This document shows, one piece after another, positions 8,690 through 16,790 of a stretch of 64,000 nucleotides of DNA. Position numbers and translations under genes: made by a program. Below the pieces are notes generated by a model that was given only the letters and a program-made list of their open reading frames with translations, was not told where the DNA came from and ran no database searches. Location of the stretch: the NCBI GenBank assembly GCA_044227095.1, contig JBGAFV010000001.1, positions 124,001-188,000 on the forward strand. Direction: 5' to 3'. Position 1 is the stretch's first letter. Each line of letters opens with the position of its first letter. Source of the stretch: JACMLD01 sp044227095 (GTDB lineage Bacteria; Bacteroidota; Bacteroidia; Chitinophagales; Chitinophagaceae).

Positions 8690-9238
8690 TTAAAAAACAC
8701 GGGTAACGCCAATACCAAAACCAAAAGAATTATAGGCGTTAACCTTAAAATCGTTGTTTATTTCCGCATTCAGCTCCCATCCCTTACTTATATGGCATTC
8801 ATACTCTACGCCGGCACGTATAAGAAAATAAGAAGCTTCTTTCGCAAATTCGCCCCCGGGGCCGAGCATGTAATTAAAATGCTTTCCGGGTTTATAAGAA
8901 ACCATCACTGCAGAAGCAATAGGGTATGATCGCTCAAGCGTTTCATGGCCACTTCCCAAATGATCTTTTACTTCAAAAGTTTCAGTAATAATATCATTGT
9001 GCAACCCAATGGCCCATTTTGGATGGAACCTGTAATTGTAATTAAGTGCCCAAGACGGCAATGCCTTCCAGTTTTTATGACCGCTGGCATCAACGCCTTC
9101 GCTAAGCATGGTATGACTTACTACTAAGCCCAGCATATGATGAGGATGGAATTCACCATGCTCACCAGCTTCTTCGTGTTGGGCACAAACTGCAAATGAA
9201 AAAAGAGATAGACTAAAAATTATTAAGATTTTTTTCAT
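8690..9238 (-). CDS. Exported beta-barrel protein with His/Glu-rich N-terminus
   Basis: The 182-residue product has a signal peptide (MKKILIIFSLSLFSFAVCAQ) followed by a His/Glu-rich stretch, HEEAGEHGEFHPHH, that could bind metal. The rest consists of aromatic strands (WALNYNYRFHPKWAIGLH, AVMVSYKPGKHFNYMLG) ending FGIGVTRVF, typical of a small eight-stranded outer-membrane barrel. I do not recognise a named family. It lies 9 bases before the DUF502-like gene and 12 bases after the DUF2541-like gene. The His-rich head makes metal binding possible, as inference only. Confidence 0.65.
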   Translation of the reverse strand: MKKILIIFSLSLFSFAVCAQHEEAGEHGEFHPHHMLGLVVSHTMLSEGVDASGHKNWKALPSWALNYNYRFHPKWAIGLHNDIITETFEVKDHLGSGHETLERSYPIASAVMVSYKPGKHFNYMLGPGGEFAKEASYFLIRAGVEYECHISKGWELNAEINNDFKVNAYNSFGFGIGVTRVF

Positions 9239-9250
9239 GCTGCAAAAATA

Positions 9251-9685
9251 TCATTTCATTCCAAAAAGAATAAGTTTTCCCTTTCCACGATAGCCAGGCC
9301 TTGCCGTTTTATAATTAAAATACACTACTTTAATCCTCCTTGCCGAACCTATAAGGTCTATAATCCTGCTCTCGTGGCCTGCCTGCAATGTAAACTGAAG
9401 GGGTATATCCTGCACCTGGCCATTTTCGAACATCACTTTCATATCTGCCATAAAAACAGGTGCATCTATTATTTTAAATTTCAACTTCCTGAAAATATCA
9501 TTGCCGATAACATTAATCAAATCCTTATCCGCCTTGAAATCAATAACCCGCTCACCCAATAAACGCCACGATCCTACGCCACCACTTCCTATAGGCTGGT
9601 GCGTTTGCGATAAAGCATTCAGTGAAAAGAAAGACTCAAAAGCAACCATTAATATAACAGTAATGAGCACGTTTTTTTTATTCAT
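9251..9685 (-). CDS. DUF2541-like secreted protein
   Basis: With the start at 9685 the protein has 144 residues and a normal signal peptide ending LNALSQ. The longer frame from 9787 would overlap the upstream gene by 47 bases and is rejected. The mature protein, with WRLLGERVIDFKADKD, a central DIPLQFTLQAG strand and a GSARRIKVVYFNYK segment, resembles the DUF2541 type of small periplasmic beta-sandwich proteins. Function is unknown. It sits between the long Asn-rich exported protein and a His-rich barrel in a single minus-strand run. Confidence 0.6.
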   Translation of the reverse strand: MNKKNVLITVILMVAFESFFSLNALSQTHQPIGSGGVGSWRLLGERVIDFKADKDLINVIGNDIFRKLKFKIIDAPVFMADMKVMFENGQVQDIPLQFTLQAGHESRIIDLIGSARRIKVVYFNYKTARPGYRGKGKLILFGMK

Positions 9686-9740
9686 CCTTATTTTTTTATC
9701 TGCAAACACAATTTTCCAGTTTATAAAATTATCTATTAAA

Positions 9741-12008
9741 TTACCCTCTTCTTCCTCTACTACCACCCGCAGAAGCTCTTCCACCACCTGAAGAAGGCTT
9801 TGGGCCAGATTGCCTGCCGCTTTGGTTAAAATTATTGGTGCGTTGTGTGCCCCTGTCCCTCGATTTCATATCCCTGTCCATACTACTATTGTTGCCGCCC
9901 CCAGGCTTCCAGCTATTGCTTTTATTATCACGTTGATTAACGTTGTTGTTTTTATCTCGCTGGAAAACATTACCATCCTTATCGCCAAAAACATTGTTAT
10001 TGCCAGCACCAGGTTTTGCAATATTGTTGCCGGGACGATTACCTCCACCAATGCCATTATTATTTCCAGGACGATTACCTCCACCAATGCCGTTGTTATT
10101 ATTATTTCCCGGACGGTTACCCCCTATATTATTTGTACCGTTATTATTACCCGGACGATTAGGCTTATAACTGCTGCCCGGCCTGTTGTTGTTACCAGGC
10201 CTGTTTGAAACACCTGGCCTATTGCTATTATTATTGCCTGGGCGATAAATGTTGTTATGGTTATTGTTGATGTTTATATTGATATTGTTGCCACCGGGGC
10301 GATGACCATAATAACCACCACCTCCATAATGAGGACGGTAATAAGGCGGACGGTACATGGGCGGGCCAAACCAGCCGCCACCATAACCATAGCTTGGGCC
10401 AAAATGAAATCCTACATGCAGAAACCCAACATTGTAACCAACACCCATACTCCACCCTGTCCATGGATTGTAGCAAAAAGCAAAACCCCATGTACAAGGA
10501 CGAGGATAATAAACTGCACCATACCAGGGGCGATAATAAAAACCAGTACCAAATACAACAACAGGATCTCCCTGTATATAACTTCCAAGATAACCCGCAG
10601 TATAACCTTGTACAGTATACTCAGGCGTTACCTCATAAATAAATACAAACTTTGCGTTGTAAGCAGCGCAATCCATTGGTATGTTTTCAATATCTTTTGG
10701 CCTTACAGTAGCAACAGACCATGGTCCGCTTGAAGCTGGCGCAGTAAACCAAACACCATTGTCAAGCGCAAAACATTTACCATTTTCTTCTTTAAAAACA
10801 GTAAGGTTTGAATTCTCAGCAAGCAATAATGAAGTTCCTTTTACTGTTGTAAACTTCGGTGTGCCGTCGTACACAACTTTTACGGTAGCGCTTTTGCGAT
10901 CTACTTTTGCTGTTTGCGGAATTTCAGCATCAATCATTGCTTCTTCTGCTGCATCAGTACCTGCAATGCTTGCAAGTACTTCGTCCTTGTCTGACCCTTC
11001 TGGTATTTTAGCAAAATCTGCAGGCATCTTGTCTGGTTCATTGTAAACCCACGGACCGTTTAATGAAGAAGATTTAAACCAGCGTCCCGAAATAAGAATA
11101 TAAATTGATTGCGTTTTATTATCTCGGAAAATATTATCATCAGAATTAGATACATAAGACAAGTTAGTACTGTCTATTGCTTTATAAACTGGTTCTCCTT
11201 TTGATTGTATTACTTCTGCAGGTACTGTGCTTACAATTATAGCAGTTGCTTGTGGTTTAGCAGTTACTTCTTTACCTTCATTGTTTTCCTTTTCCTGTTT
11301 TTTTATCTGGTCGTTAATGGATTTTACTTTCTTAGACATGCTTGTCTGTGGAACCCATCCGGTTGTTACCGAAGAAGACTTGTACCATATGCCTCCATTG
11401 TACATATTCCATTGCGCACCTTCTTTAAATATTAAACCAGGAGAATTAACCACTCTTTCTGCATCAAGGTCTTTATCTTTTTGTATGATAGGATCCCCAT
11501 TTAAAACTACCAGCGAAGTTGGTTTAGTTGTGTAAATGATCTTGGGCGGATCATTATTATAAACTGGTGCGTTGCCATGATCTTTTTTAATGGTAGATAC
11601 CAATGCATCCAGCGAAATCTCCATATTCCACTTTGGTGCTTCTACTTCCAGGAACTTGTTAAGCTTGTCTAGTTTAGCCTGATCATCTACACCAGAAAAT
11701 TTAGATTGTGTAATGCTAACAGATTCCAGTGTAGCAGTTCTTTTGCCTTTGTCAGTTTCCATTATCGCTTCAAAAAAAACAACGCCAAACACTGCGTCAC
11801 TCGTAGCCGTTTCTTTAACCGCAACCGCACAGTGACCGGTTAATTTGTTTCCTTCAAAATTTTGCGGTTGTGGCTGATAGATAGTAGCGTTCCCCCCATT
11901 CTTAAAAGGAATTACTTTGGGCCATGTTGTTTGTGCATTAGCATAAAAACACAATGCTATAAGCAAAGTGCTTGCTGCCAATCTTATTGATTTTTTAGAC
12001 GCTAACAT
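9741..12008 (-). CDS. Large exported protein with internal repeats and an Asn/Gly/Arg/Pro-rich tail
   Basis: The 755-residue protein has a signal peptide (LCFYANAQ). After an N-terminal domain there are three related repeats of about 75-100 residues, each with a strand of the type G-x-W-[FY]-x-S/A followed by GPW or GW (GIWYKSSS, GRWFKSSSLNGPW, GVWFTAPASSGPW). A Tyr/Trp/Gly/Pro-rich segment (PWYGAVYYPRPCTWGF) follows near residue 500. The last 200 residues are low complexity, built on NRPGNNN-like units with GDKDGNVFQRD in the middle and RGRRG at the end. Proteins of this layout are often annotated as carbohydrate-binding family V/XII, without proof. The tail is likely disordered and could attach to cell wall, matrix or nucleic acid. 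It is the probable second gene of the operon that starts with the META-domain gene. Confidence 0.7.
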   Translation of the reverse strand: MLASKKSIRLAASTLLIALCFYANAQTTWPKVIPFKNGGNATIYQPQPQNFEGNKLTGHCAVAVKETATSDAVFGVVFFEAIMETDKGKRTATLESVSITQSKFSGVDDQAKLDKLNKFLEVEAPKWNMEISLDALVSTIKKDHGNAPVYNNDPPKIIYTTKPTSLVVLNGDPIIQKDKDLDAERVVNSPGLIFKEGAQWNMYNGGIWYKSSSVTTGWVPQTSMSKKVKSINDQIKKQEKENNEGKEVTAKPQATAIIVSTVPAEVIQSKGEPVYKAIDSTNLSYVSNSDDNIFRDNKTQSIYILISGRWFKSSSLNGPWVYNEPDKMPADFAKIPEGSDKDEVLASIAGTDAAEEAMIDAEIPQTAKVDRKSATVKVVYDGTPKFTTVKGTSLLLAENSNLTVFKEENGKCFALDNGVWFTAPASSGPWSVATVRPKDIENIPMDCAAYNAKFVFIYEVTPEYTVQGYTAGYLGSYIQGDPVVVFGTGFYYRPWYGAVYYPRPCTWGFAFCYNPWTGWSMGVGYNVGFLHVGFHFGPSYGYGGGWFGPPMYRPPYYRPHYGGGGYYGHRPGGNNINININNNHNNIYRPGNNNSNRPGVSNRPGNNNRPGSSYKPNRPGNNNGTNNIGGNRPGNNNNNGIGGGNRPGNNNGIGGGNRPGNNIAKPGAGNNNVFGDKDGNVFQRDKNNNVNQRDNKSNSWKPGGGNNSSMDRDMKSRDRGTQRTNNFNQSGRQSGPKPSSGGGRASAGGSRGRRG

Positions 12009-12063
12009 GATTTTAATTTAATAGTTAAGGTTTAATTCTGCCCGACTGTTCTTTGTTCTGCAT

Positions 12064-12420
12064 TTATTTTTTTATAAACTGCATCACTATTTTATCACCT
12101 GTTGTAAAATGCAGGGTTGAACCATCGTTTACAGCCCATGCATTTATTTTTTTTAACGTCCCCAGGAAAACAGTTTCGCCTTTTTCATTTGCACACATCA
12201 TCTTTGTAAGCGCCATTGGCGAAGAAAAATTTATTTTTTCTCCATTTACATTCAGTTTACCTGTAAAACTATTGCAGCCAGTATTGCCCGCAACCATATT
12301 GCTTTCTATATCAAAAGTGATATAGGGACGGTTTGCTTTATACAATTCTTCAAGAATTATTCCGGGCAGGTCTATTTCATTTAGCTCCCATGTGCCAGCT
12401 AAAGCAGATTCGTATAACAT
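12064..12420 (-). CDS. META-domain (DUF306) protein
   Basis: The 118-residue protein matches the META domain pattern: GTWELNEID at the start, a strand followed by GNTGCNSFTGKL, and later MTKMMC-like spacing (ALTKMMCANE) and LHFTTGDKIVMQF. META domains are small beta proteins, for example in the HslJ heat-shock lipoprotein. Unlike most members, this one has no signal peptide or lipobox, and an in-frame stop 27 bases upstream rules out a longer start nearby. It is the first gene of the minus-strand run and begins 55 bases before the large exported protein. Function in this organism is unknown. Confidence 0.75.
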   Translation of the reverse strand: MLYESALAGTWELNEIDLPGIILEELYKANRPYITFDIESNMVAGNTGCNSFTGKLNVNGEKINFSSPMALTKMMCANEKGETVFLGTLKKINAWAVNDGSTLHFTTGDKIVMQFIKK

Positions 12421-12478
12421 GTTAAATTTCTTTTTGTGGTTTCAACTGTAAGCATGTAATAACAACTGCAAAAAAATA

Positions 12479-14200
12479 TTACTTTTTATAAATTGTTTTT
12501 CCTTCTTTAATTGTTTCCGCTACCTGTATGTCTTTTATCTTCTGCACGTCTGCTTTTAAAGGATTTTGATCAAGAATTACCAAATCTGCAAGTTTCCCTG
12601 TTGTAATAGTGCCTTTGCTTTTTTCTTCAAAATATTGGTAAGCCGCATTGCTGGTAATGCATTGCAAAGCCTGGTAAGGTGTTACACGTTCATCTGCACC
12701 AAGTACCGCACCGCTACGGGTTTCGCGGTTAACAGCAGTCCATACTACCATCATCTGGTTTATAGGCAATACATTAAAGTCTGTATGATTGGTGGGACGC
12801 AAGCCCAGCTTCATTGCAGAATTTACAGGGCTGATAAATGAAGCCTGTGCCATGCCACGGTTTTTAATATGCGCATCTGCAAAGAAGAAAGTATGCTCTG
12901 TATAAAATGAAGGGATTATTTTTTCGCTTACATATTTTGCAAGCTGGTCTTTGCGTACAAATTGCGAATGAATAACAGTTGTTCTGCGATCTTTTGAATA
13001 ATCGCCACCAGTTGCATATTCGTGTGCTTTCAAAATCATATCAATTGATGCATCGCCATTGCCGTGTATAATTACCTGTATATTATTATCGTACAATTTT
13101 TTTACCCAACTGTTTAATGAATCCTGCGGAAAAGTAGGTTCGCCCTTCCAACCTTTCTGGCCTTCCGGACCGCCGGTTAAGTATGGTGTAGTAAAGAATG
13201 CAGTTCTGCCCTGCGGCGAACCATCTGTTGTAATTTTTACACCGCCTATTTTAAGGTGATTGTTATAAGAACCGAACGCAGACAAAGGATGTTCTTCTGT
13301 AACCTTTGGCAGATCAAGAATAAAAGGATAAGGTACTACATCAATAAACAGCGCATTGTTTTTTGCACCGTTTACCAAAATATCCAGGTCGGTTTTATGT
13401 GTTGCCCCTTCCTGTGCTGTTGTAACACCGGCTTCGGCATAAATCATTTGTCCGTCTTTCAACTGCTGTAATTGCTGCTCAGGCGTTGGCTTGGGCAGGT
13501 TTGCAAATATTGGAAGAAAAGCAGTTTCCATAATAAGGCCATAAGGCTCTTTAGTACCGGGCTTGCGTACTATAATACCACCTGGGGGCGTAACTGTTTT
13601 TTCGCTAAACCCGAATTTTTTTAACGCCTGTGAATTTAATACACCTCCATGCAATGAAACATGTATTACAATTACCGGGTTATCAGGAAATGCTTTATCA
13701 AGATCATCGCGGTTTAATAATCTTCCGCCGGGCATTTGCGTATCATCGTAACCATAGCCCATAATAATTTCCCCTTTAGGAATATTTTTCCTGGTTTGTA
13801 AATCTTTTATAGATGCAACAATTCCATCTACATCTTTTGCAGGACCAACAGGCGGAACTGAACAGTTGGCCTGTGAAGCCATTGAAAGTGCATTAATGAA
13901 GTGGCTGTGGGGATCTATAAAACCTGGCAGCATTGTTTTTCCCTGCAGGTTTACCAGAACGGTACTGTCGCCTTTTAGTTTTTCTGCATCTGCTTTGCTT
14001 CCAACAAAAACAATTTTACCATCTTTTACCGCAACAGATTCTACATACACCGCACTATCACTTTCCATTGTTATAATATCGCCGCCAAAATATATTGCAT
14101 CTGGTGTATTTGCCTTAGTAGCACTGGCATCACCGTCAGCACTATTATTGCAGGAAACAAAAAAAATAGCGATAACCGGTAAAAATTTAAGACACTTCAT
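12479..14200 (-). CDS. Exported amidohydrolase family protein (YtcJ-like)
   Basis: Starting at 14200, the 573-residue protein has a lipoprotein signal (IAIFFVSC). The longer frame from 14263 would put 21 residues before it. The metal-binding amidohydrolase pattern is present: GFIDPHSHF with the HxH pair near residue 90, a later EGATHK, HGNGDASIDM, HSQFVRKDQ and HTDFNV, and a C-terminal LADLVILDQNPL strand. This is the Amidohydro_3/YtcJ type, whose members hydrolyse N-formyl, N-acyl or cyclic amide substrates. The substrate is not deducible. As a lipoprotein it acts in the periplasm or on the outer membrane. The nearest neighbour upstream is a porin gene, about 400 bases away, so it is probably not co-transcribed. 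Confidence 0.85.
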   Translation of the reverse strand: MKCLKFLPVIAIFFVSCNNSADGDASATKANTPDAIYFGGDIITMESDSAVYVESVAVKDGKIVFVGSKADAEKLKGDSTVLVNLQGKTMLPGFIDPHSHFINALSMASQANCSVPPVGPAKDVDGIVASIKDLQTRKNIPKGEIIMGYGYDDTQMPGGRLLNRDDLDKAFPDNPVIVIHVSLHGGVLNSQALKKFGFSEKTVTPPGGIIVRKPGTKEPYGLIMETAFLPIFANLPKPTPEQQLQQLKDGQMIYAEAGVTTAQEGATHKTDLDILVNGAKNNALFIDVVPYPFILDLPKVTEEHPLSAFGSYNNHLKIGGVKITTDGSPQGRTAFFTTPYLTGGPEGQKGWKGEPTFPQDSLNSWVKKLYDNNIQVIIHGNGDASIDMILKAHEYATGGDYSKDRRTTVIHSQFVRKDQLAKYVSEKIIPSFYTEHTFFFADAHIKNRGMAQASFISPVNSAMKLGLRPTNHTDFNVLPINQMMVVWTAVNRETRSGAVLGADERVTPYQALQCITSNAAYQYFEEKSKGTITTGKLADLVILDQNPLKADVQKIKDIQVAETIKEGKTIYKK

Positions 14201-14602
14201 AATTGTTGTTTTGTAAAGTTTTCTGGGGTCTATGTAAATCATTGTTTTTACACCAGCACTCACATTGAAATAAATTATTAGGGTATATAAATATATGAGA
14301 GCTTTGGTAACGATTAATACAAGACAATCCGTAGTTGATTGTAATCAAAACACTTAAAATCTAATAAGCATTCAAAAATAGACTAATAGAAAAAAAGACT
14401 AATGCAAAACTGATACCCGGTAGAACAAACTCTACAAAATGAGGAGTTAAAAAAAGTACGGTTTTCCAAGAAAATTTTATTGAGCTGTTAATACAGAAAT
14501 CTTTAAAATTATAGACAAGGCTAATAGCGCCTGTTATACATGGTGCGGGTTATAGCATTAATAGACTGGGATGTATAAAGTCGATGTAAATTTTTCTATT
14601 TA
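14201..14602. other. Intergenic spacer upstream of the amidohydrolase gene
   Basis: This 402-base AT-rich stretch holds no convincing open frame or RNA gene. It presumably contains the amidohydrolase promoter and the 3' end of the porin transcript. One small palindrome is visible: TTGATT at 14335-14340 and AATCAA at 14343-14348 around a 2-base centre. No clear terminator hairpin with a T-run was found. Confidence 0.5.
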
Positions 14603-15904
14603 TTATAATTCAAATTGAGCCCTTAATTGTAAAAAATTGGCATTACCTGTAATGCCCCCTTTTTGAAGTTTACCAACACCATAGTTTACTTCAAAGCGAA
14701 AATGTGCATTGGGAAACCAGCCAAGGCCTGTTGTAAAACGTCCAAACCTTCCACCATCAATCAGTGCATCTGTAAAATTTGATTTGGTGTACCTGGCGGT
14801 AAGTTCAAAAGCACCGGGGCCACTGCCTTTTTTAAATTTGAAATTCTTTTTTGGAAAAAGCTTGCCCAGGTTTCCTGTCTGTTTATTGTAGTTTCTATGA
14901 TCGCCGGTTATAAACCAACTCCCGGCAACCTGCCAATAATTAAAAGATGGATTACCGGTTGCATGGCTGCTGATGAATGCCTTCATATATTCTGTGATAA
15001 AAGACACAGGCCCTTTAACGCCAATCCATTCAAACATAAAAATATTGGACGCAGATGCATCGAAAGAACCGGTATTAATAAAGTAAGGTGCAGTATTGGC
15101 TTCGGGCCTTGCCTTATAACTCAGTTTTCCCGCCTGTGCGTCTGAGTAACGATAGTTAAGGCCAAAGTGCATCAACTCCGCATCTGATTTATAAATGGGC
15201 AAACCAGTTACCCTTGCTGTTACCTGCATGCCATTGTCTGCAAAAGAATTATGGTTTCCTTTTTCAATCCAACTATTAAATAAACCAACGGTGTAGGTCA
15301 TACGATTATTAAGCACACTATTGCTATAGCGTATACCGTAGTTCCGCTGTTTTACAAATGCGGGTACACCACTTCCACGCTCAGTAAAAAATGCCTGCGA
15401 GCCGGGCAAGACATATTCGTGCCCCACACCTTCTTTCTGTTTGCCAATAGTAAGCCATCCGCCTTTTTCGCCAAATGGAATTTCGAGGCTAAGGTCAATT
15501 ACGCTGAATGTGGGTGTTTCAGATTCTCCATCCATGCCGTTGTAATTGGCAGAAATCATATATCTCCATGGGTATTTAAAAAAACGGAAGGTGCCGGTTA
15601 ATACAAGGCGCTCTGCCCTGAATTCTGTTGCGTTACCAATTTTACCAGCCTGCACAATGTTATTATCATCCTGGCTTACTGTATTGTAATCAAGAAAAAC
15701 AGCTACGCCAATGTTTAAGGTGAAATTTTTGCTTTTAAACTGGTTCCATTTTTTTTTCATTATTGTTGGTGCGGCCAGTGAAGTCTCTTCATTATGAACT
15801 GTAGTCGTGTCATTTAAGTCTAACACCTCCAAAACATTTTGCGCTTTTAAAGGCAAAGCAAAAGTTAGTGTTACAATAAAAAACAGCAGGTATCTGGTAT
15901 TCAT
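14603..15904 (-). CDS. Porin O/P-like outer-membrane porin
   Basis: The 433-residue protein has a signal peptide (FALPLKAQ) followed by a linker and a series of aromatic barrel strands. Typical Porin_O_P features are the N-terminal EFRAERLVLTGTF strand, FFKYPWRYMISANYNG, the central WLTIGKQKEGVGHEYVLPG, then FVKQRNYGIRYSN, and the ending LQLRAQFEL with a C-terminal non-polar residue. Family members are anion or phosphate-selective 16-stranded porins; substrate preference here is unknown. It has its own transcription unit: about 190 bases separate it from the response regulator gene upstream, with no visible promoter motif. Confidence 0.8.
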   Translation of the reverse strand: MNTRYLLFFIVTLTFALPLKAQNVLEVLDLNDTTTVHNEETSLAAPTIMKKKWNQFKSKNFTLNIGVAVFLDYNTVSQDDNNIVQAGKIGNATEFRAERLVLTGTFRFFKYPWRYMISANYNGMDGESETPTFSVIDLSLEIPFGEKGGWLTIGKQKEGVGHEYVLPGSQAFFTERGSGVPAFVKQRNYGIRYSNSVLNNRMTYTVGLFNSWIEKGNHNSFADNGMQVTARVTGLPIYKSDAELMHFGLNYRYSDAQAGKLSYKARPEANTAPYFINTGSFDASASNIFMFEWIGVKGPVSFITEYMKAFISSHATGNPSFNYWQVAGSWFITGDHRNYNKQTGNLGKLFPKKNFKFKKGSGPGAFELTARYTKSNFTDALIDGGRFGRFTTGLGWFPNAHFRFEVNYGVGKLQKGGITGNANFLQLRAQFEL

Positions 15905-16096
15905 GATAAGGGTTTGTGCAAAGCGTTAATTTATTAGCAGCGGTACGTAATGCTATTAATACAAAATATTTTTGGGGAGAAGGGTATGCTCAGGATAAAA
16001 CGAACTCAAAAGTATATGAATGAAAAAAACGTTTGCTTAAAAAATTAAAACAACAGAATTAAATCTACAGAACCACCCCTTGCCACATAGAAATGA

Positions 16097-16717
16097 TTAA
16101 AAATTAATCTTGTAAAGAGAGCAGAGATCTATAAGTGTTTTAAAATTGTTGGAATTGGTTTTGTCGTAAATTCTTTTCTTAAGGGTAGAAACAGAATTCA
16201 TTTTCAGGTTCAGTGTTTCAGAAATTTGTTTTGTGCCCAATCCGTTTAGCATATAATGCAATACCTGCAGTTCTCTTGAGGTTAGTGTTTTAAAAGGATT
16301 TACAGAAGACGACATTTGATTACTGTCTTCAATGGCCTTATCGTTATTTAAAAAATTGGTAAGCACCTTTACTACAGTAGTATTGTCTGATGTCTTTGAG
16401 AGATAATAAGAAATATTCAATTGCTTGAAAGCTTCTGCATGAATTTCTGGTGGCTGCATAGAAAATACCAGGATCTTTAAAGACGGGTAAAGACGTTTAA
16501 TATTGGGTAATATTTCCAATGAGTTGCCATCAGGAAAAATAATATCAATAATTAAATGGGTAAAATAGTCTTTGTTCAGTTGGGCCATTACTTTAGAACA
16601 GCTATCCGCTTCTGCAATGGCATAATTGCCAATTTCCATTTGTATTAAAAGTGATATACCCCTGCGGATCATACCGTGATCGTCACCCAATAATATTCTC
16701 GGTTTTATAAGCTGCAT
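16097..16717 (-). CDS. NarL-type response regulator
   Basis: The 206-residue protein has a receiver domain (residues 5-125) with the acid pair D12-D13 and the phospho-acceptor D58 in HLIIDIIFPDG. The switch-region SKTSD contains the conserved lysine. The C-terminal LuxR-type helix-turn-helix runs from about residue 143 with LTSRELQVLHYMLNGLGTKQ and a recognition helix near STLKKRIYDK. It lies 73 bases downstream of a large sensor kinase gene on the same strand, so the two form a phosphorelay pair. The kinase partner has a HisKA-like phospho-acceptor region, which is not the usual partner type for NarL-class regulators. Confidence 0.9.
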   Translation of the reverse strand: MQLIKPRILLGDDHGMIRRGISLLIQMEIGNYAIAEADSCSKVMAQLNKDYFTHLIIDIIFPDGNSLEILPNIKRLYPSLKILVFSMQPPEIHAEAFKQLNISYYLSKTSDNTTVVKVLTNFLNNDKAIEDSNQMSSSVNPFKTLTSRELQVLHYMLNGLGTKQISETLNLKMNSVSTLKKRIYDKTNSNNFKTLIDLCSLYKINF

Positions 16718-16790
16718 ATATATAAAACATTAAAACTAATTTTAATCCATTAAACGGAATAAGAATTAATTCTACAAAGATGAATTATTT

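Noticed and set aside
9251..9787. A longer version of the DUF2541-like gene starting at 9787
   Set aside because: It would overlap the upstream gene and lacks a signal peptide at its start; the ATG at 9685 gives a standard signal.
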